Assembly (NCBI GenBank): GCA_031269545.1
Contig: JAISYZ010000195.1
Span: 1 to 35,013 of the forward strand
Reading direction: 5' to 3'
DNA: 35,013 nucleotides
Source of the DNA: Prevotellaceae bacterium
Lineage (GTDB): Bacteria; Bacteroidota; Bacteroidia; Bacteroidales; UBA932
The notes beneath the pieces are model-generated. The model was not told the origin of the DNA. It saw only the letters and a list, made by a program, of their open reading frames with translations, and did not search any database. Shown piece by piece: positions 7,391 through 15,154 of this stretch; position 1 is the first letter of the stretch, and the number at the start of each line of letters is the position of its first letter. A program made the position numbers and the translations under genes.

Positions 7391-8604
7391 AAAGAGTCGT
7401 TATTACAGGAATGGGAATTTATGCATGTATAGGAAAAACTTTGGAAGAGGTTACAAAGTCGCTCTACGAAGGCAAATCAGGCATAGGCATTGATCCCGAA
7501 AGGACAAAATACGGTTATCGCTCACCATTGACAGGTATTGTTGAAAAACCACAGTTGAACAGTATGCTTGACCGCCGCTTGCGTATAGGTTTGGCGGAAG
7601 AAGGAGAATATGCATACATTGCTACTTTGGAAGCATTGAAAACTGCCAATATTGATATTGATTACCTCAAAGAAAACGAAGTCGGCATTTTTTACGGCAA
7701 CGATTCAAGCGCCAAACCAGTGATTGAGGCATACAATGTGGTGGTAGAAAAGCGCGACACAACTTTAATGGGATCGGGCTATATTTTTCAGTCGATGAAT
7801 TCAACCATAACAATGAATCTTTCGACTATTTTCAAACTGAGAGGCGCAAATATGACCATTTCGGCGGCTTGTGCAAGCGGTTCACATGCTATAGGTTTGG
7901 GTTACATGTTTATAAAGCAAGGACTTCAAAGCGTGGTATTGTGTGGCGGAGCTCAAGAAACGAACATCCATTCAATGGCATCGTTTGACGCATTGAGCGC
8001 GTTTTCCATAAATATTGCCGACCCGACTAAAGCCTCGCGACCTTTTGATGCAGGCAGGGATGGATTAATCCCAAGCGGTGGAGCCGCAACTCTGGTATTG
8101 GAAGATTATGACCACGCCGTTGCTCGCGGCGCAACGATTTATGCCGAAGTCGTTGGCTACGGATTTTCATCAAACGGTATGCACATTTCGCAACCAAGTG
8201 AAACGGGTTGTATTATCGCAATGACACGCGCATTGAAAGATGCGGCAGTGTCGGTAAAAGAAATTGATTATGTGAATGCTCATGCAACTTCCACGCCACA
8301 GGGAGATGCTGTGGAAGCAATAGCGCTTAACAAAATTTTTGGCGAGAATAAGACGTTGATAAGCAGCACTAAATCAATGACAGGACACGAATGTTGGATG
8401 GCAGGCGCAAGTGAAATAATATATTCATTGCTAATGATGAAAAATTCTTTTGTCGCACCGAATATAAATTTTGAAACGCCCGATGAACATTCAAAAAAAC
8501 TGAATATTGCCACCAAATGCATTGATAAAAAATTAAATTTGATTTTATCCAATTCCTTTGGTTTTGGCGGAACAAACAGCGCATTGATAATAAAAAAGTT
8601 ATAA
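7387..8604 (+). CDS. Beta-ketoacyl-ACP synthase 1 (FabB/FabF type)
   Basis: Decarboxylating condensing enzyme, 405 aa, full length. It begins with MKRVVITGMG, the usual first strand. Active-site Cys162 lies in ISAACASGSH; the two catalytic histidines are in NAHATSTPQGD and TGHECWMAGASE; the glycine-rich loop is SNSFGFGGTN near the C-terminus. All residues for a Cys-His-His condensing enzyme are present, so it should be active. Within the operon it is one of three synthases with an intact cysteine. By analogy to aryl polyene systems it could be the ApeR-like or ApeO-like enzyme; I cannot tell which. Followed after 19 bases by an acyl carrier protein. Confidence 0.92.
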   Translation: MKRVVITGMGIYACIGKTLEEVTKSLYEGKSGIGIDPERTKYGYRSPLTGIVEKPQLNSMLDRRLRIGLAEEGEYAYIATLEALKTANIDIDYLKENEVGIFYGNDSSAKPVIEAYNVVVEKRDTTLMGSGYIFQSMNSTITMNLSTIFKLRGANMTISAACASGSHAIGLGYMFIKQGLQSVVLCGGAQETNIHSMASFDALSAFSINIADPTKASRPFDAGRDGLIPSGGAATLVLEDYDHAVARGATIYAEVVGYGFSSNGMHISQPSETGCIIAMTRALKDAAVSVKEIDYVNAHATSTPQGDAVEAIALNKIFGENKTLISSTKSMTGHECWMAGASEIIYSLLMMKNSFVAPNINFETPDEHSKKLNIATKCIDKKLNLILSNSFGFGGTNSALIIKKL

Positions 8605-8623
8605 TAAATATTAGTATAAGAAT

Positions 8624-8875
8624 ATGACAAGAACAGAAATTGATGAAATTGTAAAAAAATTTCTGATTGAAGATATTGAAATTGATGAGGCAGTTATTAA
8701 ACCCGAATCTCACTTGAAAAATGATTTAGGTATTGACAGTCTTGATTTTGTGGACATTGTTGTAATTGTTGAGCGTAATTTCGGTTTCAAAATAAAACCG
8801 GAAGATATGCAGAATGTAACTACTTTGAGCCAATTTTGCGATTATATTGAGTCGAAAGTAGAAAATAAATTATGA
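8624..8875 (+). CDS. Acyl carrier protein 1
   Basis: Small acidic 83-aa carrier protein. Ser39 in DLGIDSLDFVD is the phosphopantetheine attachment site, in the classic DSL context. Helix pattern and length match stand-alone fatty-acid and polyketide ACPs. It would hold the growing aryl-polyenoyl chain or the starter. It lies between the first ketosynthase (19-base gap) and the LpxL-type acyltransferase (4-base overlap), whose acyl donor it may present. A second, different ACP lies at 14879, as in other aryl polyene clusters, where two ACPs are typical. Confidence 0.92.
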   Translation: MTRTEIDEIVKKFLIEDIEIDEAVIKPESHLKNDLGIDSLDFVDIVVIVERNFGFKIKPEDMQNVTTLSQFCDYIESKVENKL

Positions 8876-9771
8876 CGAATAACCTCAAATGGCAAGGCAA
8901 TACGGGCGGTGGAACCTTGGGACAGCGCGGGTTGATTTTCTTTTTCCGCTGGTGGAATTTGCGTTTGGCTTACGCTATTACATTAGTGGTCGTACCGTTT
9001 TATATGCTTTTCGCTCGTAAGAATTATTTGGCTATTTATCATTATTTCAGGCAGCGATTCTGTTTTTCAAAATGGAAATCGTTTTGGAAAACCTATCGCA
9101 ACCATTTTCTTTTTGCACAGATAATTCTTGACCGTTTTGCTGTTTTTGCAGGTAAAAAAAACAACTTTGAGATTGAAATCATCGGTAACGAATATTACGA
9201 ACAGTTGGCAGCAGACAAAAAAGGCTTTATCATTGTCGGTTCGCATCTTGGAAATTTTGAAATTGCAGGTTATCTTCTGAATGCCGACAAGAAACGCATT
9301 AATGCGCTTGTTTTCGGCGGCGAAACACAAATTGTGCAGCAAAATCGCTCTAAGATATTGAACGAAAACAATATAAATCTTGTGCCTATTTCGGCTGACA
9401 TGTCGCACTTATTTGTTGCCAATTCCGCTTTGACAAATGGTGAAATTGTCAGTATGCATGCAGATAGAATTTTTGGTTCGTTAAAAAGCGTTGAGTGCGA
9501 ATTTATTAAAGGCAAAGCCAATTTTCCTGTTGGTGCATTTACGCTGGCAGTAAGTGCAAATGTGAAAATTCTTGCCGTATTTTGTGTAAAAGAAAGTATG
9601 AAGAAATATAAGGTTTTTGTACAGCCGCTTTCTTGTTGTCATGAGCAGCAATCTGCTAATACCAAAAAAGAAACTATTGAAAATTTGGTTTTTTCGTATG
9701 TTGCTGAATTGGAAAATATTGTAAAACAATATCCCGAACAATGGTTTAATTACTATGAATTTTGGAAATAA
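8872..9771 (+). CDS. LpxL/HtrB-family acyltransferase
   Basis: 299-aa inner-membrane-associated acyltransferase of the lysophospholipid/lipid A late acyltransferase family. A hydrophobic segment at about residues 31-47 anchors it. His125 to Glu130 in GSHLGNFE is the family's catalytic HX4(D/E) motif. The C-terminus PEQWFNYYEFW corresponds to the conserved PEQW ending of LpxL/LpxM. In this setting the likely role is to transfer the finished polyenoyl chain, or a fatty acid, from the ACP to a lipid acceptor, like the acyltransferase of aryl polyene clusters (ApeD). It is distinct from the PlsC-type domain fused to the exporter at 19578, so two acylation steps are possible. The acceptor cannot be deduced. 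Confidence 0.87.
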   Translation: MTNNLKWQGNTGGGTLGQRGLIFFFRWWNLRLAYAITLVVVPFYMLFARKNYLAIYHYFRQRFCFSKWKSFWKTYRNHFLFAQIILDRFAVFAGKKNNFEIEIIGNEYYEQLAADKKGFIIVGSHLGNFEIAGYLLNADKKRINALVFGGETQIVQQNRSKILNENNINLVPISADMSHLFVANSALTNGEIVSMHADRIFGSLKSVECEFIKGKANFPVGAFTLAVSANVKILAVFCVKESMKKYKVFVQPLSCCHEQQSANTKKETIENLVFSYVAELENIVKQYPEQWFNYYEFWK

Positions 9772-9775
9772 AAAT

Positions 9776-10867
9776 ATGAAACTTTTCCCCGCATTAGAAA
9801 AAAAATACACTAAAGAGCATCTTACGGCTTTGGAAGCGCAGCGTTTGGCGCACGAAATTGCCCAAGGTCCTGTCGTTTTTCAGGTGTCGCGCCTGATGAT
9901 TAAATTTGGCATTTTGCAACATCTGCTTGATTCTGAAAACGGCTTGACGCAGGACGAAATCATAGAAAAAACAAAATTATCCCGCTATGCCGTACAATGT
10001 CTTTTAGAGTCGTCATTAACTATTGGAACAGTACTTTATCAAAATGGAAAATATACCGTTTCCAAAGCAGGCTGGTTTTTGCTCAACGATTCGCCTGTGC
10101 GCATAAATATTGATTTCAATCATGACGTAAATTACCTTGGACTTTTTCATCTCGAAGAAGCCTTGCAAAACGGCAAACCAGAAGGTTTAAAAACTTTTGG
10201 CGACTGGACAACGATTTACGAAGGACTTTCTGAACTTCCTGAAAATGTGCAAAAATCATGGTTTGCTTTCGACCATTTTTACAGCGATGAATCTTTCGAT
10301 AAGGCATTGCAAATTGTGTTTGCCGACCATCCGTCAACACTGCTTGATGTGGGAGGAAATACAGGGCGTTGGGCTTTACGCTGTGTTGATTTTGATGAAA
10401 ATGTACATGTTACAATAATGGATTTGAATCAACAACTTGAAATGATGCGCCGCCAAACGGATGGCAAAAAAGGCGCTGACAGAATTAATGGATATGATTG
10501 TAATCTGTTGGATGAAAATGTGCCGTTTCCTGCTGATTTTGAAGTGATTTGGATGAGCCAGTTCCTCGATTGTTTTTCTGAAGAAGAAGGTATAAACATA
10601 CTTGCAAGGGCTTGCAAATCAATGAATCAAGACTCAAAACTTTTCATTATGGAAACTTTTTGGGACAGGCAACGTTTTGAAACTGCCGCCTATGCTCTCA
10701 CGCAAATTTCGTTATATTTCGCGGCTTTGGCAAATGGCAACAGCAAAATGTACCATAGTGAGGATATGATTCGCTGCATTGACAAGGCTGGTTTGATGGT
10801 AGAACAAATTTACGATGGAATAGGGCAAGGACATTCTATATTTCAATGTAAAATAAAAAATGATTAA
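9776..10867 (+). CDS. SAM-dependent O-methyltransferase with N-terminal winged helix
   Basis: About 363 aa. The N-terminal half carries a dimerisation/winged-helix region (TQDEIIEKTKLSRYAVQCLL, then YTVSKAGWFLL) as in plant-type and polyketide O-methyltransferases. The C-terminal half is a class I Rossmann domain with motif I LLDVGGNTG at residues 189-197. By family it would methylate a hydroxyl, here plausibly the phenolic hydroxyl of the aryl head group. I start it at ATG 9776, four bases after the upstream stop; an in-frame ATG at 9755 would add seven residues and overlap the acyltransferase by 17 bases. The stop overlaps the next gene by 8 bases. Confidence 0.82.
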   Translation: MKLFPALEKKYTKEHLTALEAQRLAHEIAQGPVVFQVSRLMIKFGILQHLLDSENGLTQDEIIEKTKLSRYAVQCLLESSLTIGTVLYQNGKYTVSKAGWFLLNDSPVRINIDFNHDVNYLGLFHLEEALQNGKPEGLKTFGDWTTIYEGLSELPENVQKSWFAFDHFYSDESFDKALQIVFADHPSTLLDVGGNTGRWALRCVDFDENVHVTIMDLNQQLEMMRRQTDGKKGADRINGYDCNLLDENVPFPADFEVIWMSQFLDCFSEEEGINILARACKSMNQDSKLFIMETFWDRQRFETAAYALTQISLYFAALANGNSKMYHSEDMIRCIDKAGLMVEQIYDGIGQGHSIFQCKIKND

Positions 10868-11297
10868 CTTTGAAGCAATTGACATACAGGAACTTTTACC
10901 ACAATGTCCGCCATTTTTAATGGTGAATAAATTATTGTATTGCGACTTAAAAACTGCAAAAACCACTTTCACTGTGAATGAAGATAATATTTTTTGCCGC
11001 AATAGAATTTTTTCTGAAACAGGAATTGTTGAAAATATTGCTCAAACTTGCGCTGCACAAATTGGTTACGTTAATAAATACGTGTATCACGAAGCAATAA
11101 AAATCGGTTTTATCGGAGCAATACGAAATCAGGAATTTTTACGTCTTCCGAATGTAGGCGAAATTCTTGTTACACAGATAGAAGCCATACAGGAAGTTTT
11201 TCAGACAACGCTTGTGAATGCAACTGTTTACATTGAAAACGAACTGATTACATCCTGCGAAATGAAAATAGCAATAACGAATATCGATGGAAAATAA
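10860..11297 (+). CDS. Hot-dog-fold 3-hydroxyacyl-ACP dehydratase, ApeP-like
   Basis: 145-aa single hot-dog domain. LLPQCPPFLMVNKL near residue 12 corresponds to the LLPHR-PFLLVD opening of FabZ-type dehydratases. ETGIVENIAQTCA (53-65) is the long central helix with the likely catalytic Glu58. The His of the usual opening is replaced by Gln15 and no HFP motif is present, as I would expect for the divergent ApeP-type branch. The proposed job is to dehydrate the 3-hydroxyacyl intermediate to keep the chain conjugated. A second, different hot-dog protein is encoded at 18410; aryl polyene clusters usually have such a pair. Overlaps the thioesterase gene by 11 bases. Confidence 0.75.
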   Translation: MINFEAIDIQELLPQCPPFLMVNKLLYCDLKTAKTTFTVNEDNIFCRNRIFSETGIVENIAQTCAAQIGYVNKYVYHEAIKIGFIGAIRNQEFLRLPNVGEILVTQIEAIQEVFQTTLVNATVYIENELITSCEMKIAITNIDGK

Positions 11298-11712
11298 AAA
11301 ATTAAAAGCGGAAAAAGAAATAAATGTGCGATTTAGCGAAGTAGATTCAATGAATATTGTTTGGCATGGCTCGTATGCGTTGTATTTTGAAGATGCTCGC
11401 GAAGCATTTGGCGCAAAATATGGTTTGGGTTATTTGGATATTTTCGGCAACGGATATTATGCGCCTTTGGTCGATTTACGTTTTGAGTACAAAAAACCAT
11501 TGATTTACGGACATAAAGCCCGCATAGAAATCACTTACAGAAACACACCGGCAGCAAAAATTATTTTTGATTACGAAATTTTTGATACAGAAGATAATTC
11601 GCTGATTGCCACGGGATATTCAATTCAAGTGTTTATGGATAAACAATATCGGTTGCTTTGGACAAATCCTGAATTTTACGAAAGGTGGAAAGAAAAAAAC
11701 GGTTTGCAATGA
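11287..11712 (+). CDS. Acyl-ACP/CoA thioesterase, 4HBT family
   Basis: 141-aa hot-dog thioesterase of the 4-hydroxybenzoyl-CoA thioesterase group. RFSEVDSMNIVWHGSYALYF (15-34) with Asp20 and His27, followed by EDAREAF, matches the family pattern VDxxGHVxxxxYxxxFExAR, and the Asp is the catalytic residue in studied members. It would release a chain or clear stalled intermediates, as the thioesterase (ApeK-type) of aryl polyene clusters is thought to do. It overlaps the ketosynthase that follows: ATG at 11709 lies inside its TGA stop context. Confidence 0.85.
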   Translation: MENKKLKAEKEINVRFSEVDSMNIVWHGSYALYFEDAREAFGAKYGLGYLDIFGNGYYAPLVDLRFEYKKPLIYGHKARIEITYRNTPAAKIIFDYEIFDTEDNSLIATGYSIQVFMDKQYRLLWTNPEFYERWKEKNGLQ

Positions 11713-12860
11713 TAAATACTGTCGGTACAAATATAATTTCTTCGTTAGGTTTTACGACAAACGAAAATTATGAAAATGTAAAGCGCGGTATTTCAGGCAT
11801 CAAGCATTACGATGTCGGTACATTTGGTTTGCCCGAAGCATTTATGGCTTCACTTATTGAGAAAGAACGTTTGAATGATTTGTTTTACCCTTACTGTAAT
11901 CATGTTTCACAATCAAATTACACCGAACTTGAAAAAGCCGCTATTCTTTCAGTTTTTGATGCAAACAAGGAGGCAAATATTGATTTGTCGAGCAAAAAAA
12001 CAATTTTTATTATTTCAACAACAAAGGGAAATGTAAAGAATTTAGAAACGCCTTCAAAAAATCCAATGCACAAGGTTTATCTTTGGCATACGGCGAAATT
12101 AATTACCACTTTTTTTCAAAATACGAACACGCCGATAGTCGTTTCAAATGCCTGTATATCAGGAGCAGCGGCGCAAATTACAGCAATGCGCGAACTGAAA
12201 AACAGACATTTTGATTATGCGGTGGTTATAGGTGCAGATTTTCTGTCGAAATTCATTATTTCAGGTTTTCAGTCGTTCAAAGCCTTGTCGTCTGATATTT
12301 GTCGCCCGTTTGATAAAGAACGTTGCGGATTGAATTTAGGCGAAGCTGTGGCAACGATAATTTATACTAACAAAGTACACAATGCCAAACATAGAATTTC
12401 GTTAAGTGACGGAGCTATCCGCAATGATGCCAATCACATTTCATCTCCTTCGCGAACAGGAGAAGGAAGTTTTCGTGCCTTAAACTGTGTTTTGCAAGAT
12501 ATTAATAAAGAAGAAATTGCATTTATAAATGCGCATGGAACGGCAACACTTTACAACGATGCCATGGAAGCCGTTGCGATTGAACGGGCTGGATTACAGC
12601 TTGTACCTGTAAATTCGCTAAAAGGTTATTTTGGACATACCTTGGGAACTGCAAGTGTGTTAGAAAGTATTATTTCGATGTGCGCACTGCAAGAAAATAC
12701 AATACTGAAATCACTGAATTATAATGAACAAAACTTTGAAAATCAAATTAATATTTCAACAGAAAATAAGAGAACACATAAAAAATATTTTATCAAAATG
12801 CTTTCGGGTTTTGGTGGCGTAAATGCAACTTTGCTGTTTGAAAAAATTAGTCAGTTATGA
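11709..12860 (+). CDS. Beta-ketoacyl synthase 2 (divergent FabF type)
   Basis: 383-aa condensing-enzyme homologue. Active-site Cys149 in VVSNACISGAA, a histidine in NAHGTATLYND, the second histidine in GYFGHTLGTAS and a final SGFGGVNAT loop keep the full Cys-His-His set, so catalysis is possible. The N-terminal half is clearly less conserved than in the other two synthases, and the usual SGIxxxP region is reduced. I start at ATG 11709 (MINTVGTNII), which gives an ATGA overlap with the thioesterase stop; an upstream in-frame start would put eight residues (MERKKRFA) inside the thioesterase gene. Its 3' neighbour is a half ketosynthase-like protein, so the two may form a complex. Confidence 0.82.
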   Translation: MINTVGTNIISSLGFTTNENYENVKRGISGIKHYDVGTFGLPEAFMASLIEKERLNDLFYPYCNHVSQSNYTELEKAAILSVFDANKEANIDLSSKKTIFIISTTKGNVKNLETPSKNPMHKVYLWHTAKLITTFFQNTNTPIVVSNACISGAAAQITAMRELKNRHFDYAVVIGADFLSKFIISGFQSFKALSSDICRPFDKERCGLNLGEAVATIIYTNKVHNAKHRISLSDGAIRNDANHISSPSRTGEGSFRALNCVLQDINKEEIAFINAHGTATLYNDAMEAVAIERAGLQLVPVNSLKGYFGHTLGTASVLESIISMCALQENTILKSLNYNEQNFENQINISTENKRTHKKYFIKMLSGFGGVNATLLFEKISQL

Positions 12861-13420
12861 AGTTATATATACAAAAACATATCAATTTGTCATTTAAAAA
12901 TTCAGCGGAAATGACTGATTTTTATCGGGCATTAGAAGTTAATTATCCTAAATTTTTCAAAATGGATGGATTGTCTAAACTTGGTTTTTTAGCATCGGAA
13001 AAGATTTTTGAAAATACGCCGAATCGCTTTGAACCTCGCGAGGATATTGCTGTCGTTTGTTTCAACCGTAGCAGTTCGCTCGAAATTGATATGCTGTACC
13101 AAAAAAACATACAGAGTAATGAAAATTATTTTCCTTCTCCTTCGGTTTTTGCTTATACATTGCCTAACATCGTTACTGGCGAAATCGCAATACGAAACAG
13201 ATTTTATGGCGAAACATCGTTTTATATTTCAGAAAAATATGACACAGAAATGATTTTTCGCACAGTAAACAATTGCTTTTTAGATAAAATAACTAACTTT
13301 GTACTTTGTGCGTGGATAGAAAGTTTTAAGGAAAAATTGGACGTGAAAATGTTTTTGATTACAAAAGAAAAAACAGATAACGAATTTTCGGAACAAACTA
13401 TTCACATGAATGATAATTGA
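12857..13420 (+). CDS. Stand-alone half of a ketosynthase-like fold, no catalytic residues
   Basis: 187 aa, coupled to the upstream ketosynthase by a 4-base overlap. I do not recognise a named family with certainty. The segment NYFPSPSVFAYTLPNIVTGE and the following AIRNRFYGETSFYIS resemble the central part of condensing enzymes just before the active-site Cys, but no Cys-containing nucleophile loop, HGT or GH motif follows, and the protein ends at about half the usual length. It may be a degenerate, regulatory or scaffolding partner of a ketosynthase, comparable to a chain length factor. The alternative is a protein unrelated to ketosynthases. The 3' end is followed after 8 bases by the barrel gene. 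Confidence 0.55.
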   Translation: MKLYIQKHINLSFKNSAEMTDFYRALEVNYPKFFKMDGLSKLGFLASEKIFENTPNRFEPREDIAVVCFNRSSSLEIDMLYQKNIQSNENYFPSPSVFAYTLPNIVTGEIAIRNRFYGETSFYISEKYDTEMIFRTVNNCFLDKITNFVLCAWIESFKEKLDVKMFLITKEKTDNEFSEQTIHMNDN

Positions 13421-13428
13421 TTAATTAA

Positions 13429-14268
13429 ATGAAAATTATGAAAAAAATAAAATTAATTTTAATAAGCATATTTTTATCCATTTCGCCATTGATTTTGGCG
13501 CAGGATGGGTTAATTTCCATGCCGCGAATGCGTTTGGGCATTGAAGCGGGAATTACAAGCACTATTGGTGCAAAAACAAACAAGCATTCAAATCTTCGTG
13601 AAAACAGGTCGTATTATTATGATGACTACGACTATGATTATAATTGTGGTTTTATTTTTGACGGACAGACTTATGACATGTACTATTTCGGATTAAATCT
13701 TGAATACACACTGATTGAAAGATTAACAATTGCAGCAGGATTACGCTGTACATTCACCCACAGCGAATTAAATTCCGACAGAGATTATTTTCTTTGGAAA
13801 ACGACAGAAAGCGGCTTAACTACCAATTATGTCAAAATCAGAGACATATCGCAAAAAAGTATATTTGTGGGCATACCGTTAGAACTAAAATTTTTTCCCA
13901 ACAAAAAAGATTTTTTTATACGGCATTACTTCATTTTAGGTACGGCTCTGAATTTTTTGGTTAATTCAAAAAACTATATTTCGTATGCAAACGACAATAT
14001 GAAAAAATATAGCTCCCTTATTTCCGAACAGGCAGGAAAACCTAATGTTTTTCAAGGTTATTTGTACGTTGGTGTTGGACTTAAAATCGGACGAATGAAC
14101 AAAGCCTTTGGAAATATAGAAATACATTTTCCTGTATATATGTTTGATAATGAGAAGTTAAGTTCATTTGCAAAATCAAGTGGAACTGCAGGTATCGGCA
14201 TACGGACTACCTTGCAGATACCCGTTTTCAAAAATAAAAAATTACAATATAAAATTGATAACTATTAA
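13429..14268 (+). CDS. Outer-membrane beta-barrel protein of unknown role
   Basis: 279 aa with a clear signal peptide (KKIKLILISIFLSISPLILA, cleavage likely before QDG). The mature part alternates hydrophobic and polar residues as in a small barrel, with short strands such as MRLGIEAGITSTIG, FGLNLEYTLIERLTIAAGL, YLYVGVGLKIG and GTAGIGIRTTLQI. An acidic Tyr/Asp-rich loop (YYYDDYDYDYN) near residue 62 would face outward. It resembles porin-family or OmpA-barrel-like proteins of Bacteroidota; no specific function is recognised. It sits inside the polyketide operon next to a lipoprotein, so it may help place or display the product in the outer membrane. An internal ATG at 13438 is an alternative start. 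Confidence 0.72.
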   Translation: MKIMKKIKLILISIFLSISPLILAQDGLISMPRMRLGIEAGITSTIGAKTNKHSNLRENRSYYYDDYDYDYNCGFIFDGQTYDMYYFGLNLEYTLIERLTIAAGLRCTFTHSELNSDRDYFLWKTTESGLTTNYVKIRDISQKSIFVGIPLELKFFPNKKDFFIRHYFILGTALNFLVNSKNYISYANDNMKKYSSLISEQAGKPNVFQGYLYVGVGLKIGRMNKAFGNIEIHFPVYMFDNEKLSSFAKSSGTAGIGIRTTLQIPVFKNKKLQYKIDNY

Positions 14269-14280
14269 AAATATAAAGAT

Positions 14281-14865
14281 ATGAAAAAGACTATTTTTTT
14301 ATTACTGACAAGTTGTTTATTAGCGTCTTGCGCCAAAGAAGATGTCTTGGACAGGACGATTTTTATTCCCGATGAATCTGATCCCAATTTGCCTGCTTAT
14401 ACCGAGTGGGGTTACAATTCGTTTGGCGCAAAATATGAAAGAAGTTATTTTTTAGCTTCAAATTCGATTATCCCATGTAAAATTTTATATAAAGACGGAA
14501 AATTGCAGTTTTCGCTCATAGGAAACATAGATTATGAAAAAATAACACTGTCATTTATTTTTCCTTTCCCTTCGATTTCCGATTACAGCGGTTTGATTCA
14601 ACTTAATGATAAAGAAATAAATCTTGTTGATGCAGACTGTACCGTGAAAATTTCGCAAAACGACGGCAACGATAAAATTCTCAACGTGTTGAACGGCAAA
14701 TTGCATTTTAAGCGTACGCAACTGCTTAATATTGACGATATTCCAAATCGTGTTATCCTTTCAGGAACATTTGAGTTGCGATTTATGCAGGATGATTTCC
14801 CCGAATCTATATCGGACGGACGTTTTGACTTGGGAATAAATAATAATACTTTTTATGCTTTTTAA
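14281..14865 (+). CDS. Lipoprotein of unknown function
   Basis: 194 aa. The signal peptide ends in a lipobox, LLASC, with the lipidated cysteine at residue 17, followed by AKED. The presence of acidic residues just after the cysteine is compatible with export of the lipoprotein beyond the inner membrane in Bacteroidota. The remainder looks like a beta-rich domain without recognised motifs. It follows the barrel gene after 12 bases and precedes the second ACP gene, so barrel and lipoprotein are probably a functional pair within the operon. Confidence 0.75.
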   Translation: MKKTIFLLLTSCLLASCAKEDVLDRTIFIPDESDPNLPAYTEWGYNSFGAKYERSYFLASNSIIPCKILYKDGKLQFSLIGNIDYEKITLSFIFPFPSISDYSGLIQLNDKEINLVDADCTVKISQNDGNDKILNVLNGKLHFKRTQLLNIDDIPNRVILSGTFELRFMQDDFPESISDGRFDLGINNNTFYAF

Positions 14866-14878
14866 TATTTAGTTGATT

Positions 14879-15154
14879 ATGAATACTTTTTCACAAATGG
14901 AAAATTTAATTTTAAAACTGAAAGAAGAAATTATCGAAGTATTGAATCTCGAAGATACTAAACCTGAAGACATAAATGAAAACGACAATCTTTTTGGCGA
15001 TGGTTTGGGTTTGGATTCCATTGATGCGCTTGAACTTATAGTTTTGATGGAAAAAAACTATGGCATAAAGATTAAAGACCCAGCACAAGGAAAGGAGATT
15101 TTTAAGTCAATAAAAATTTTGGCGGAGTACATTGCTGCAAAAAGGACAAAATAA
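14879..15154 (+). CDS. Acyl carrier protein 2
   Basis: 91-aa acidic carrier protein with the phosphopantetheine serine at residue 47 in GLGLDSIDALEL, the DSI variant common in polyketide and aryl polyene ACPs. It differs clearly from ACP 1, suggesting separate tasks such as starter loading and chain extension. I use ATG 14879; a TTG at 14873 adds two residues, and an internal ATG at 14897 would still keep the domain. The stop overlaps the next ketosynthase by one base. Confidence 0.88.
   Translation: MNTFSQMENLILKLKEEIIEVLNLEDTKPEDINENDNLFGDGLGLDSIDALELIVLMEKNYGIKIKDPAQGKEIFKSIKILAEYIAAKRTK

Noticed and set aside
9755-9775. Upstream start of the methyltransferase
   Set aside because: It would overlap the acyltransferase by 17 bases and add seven residues without family support; ATG 9776 is favoured.
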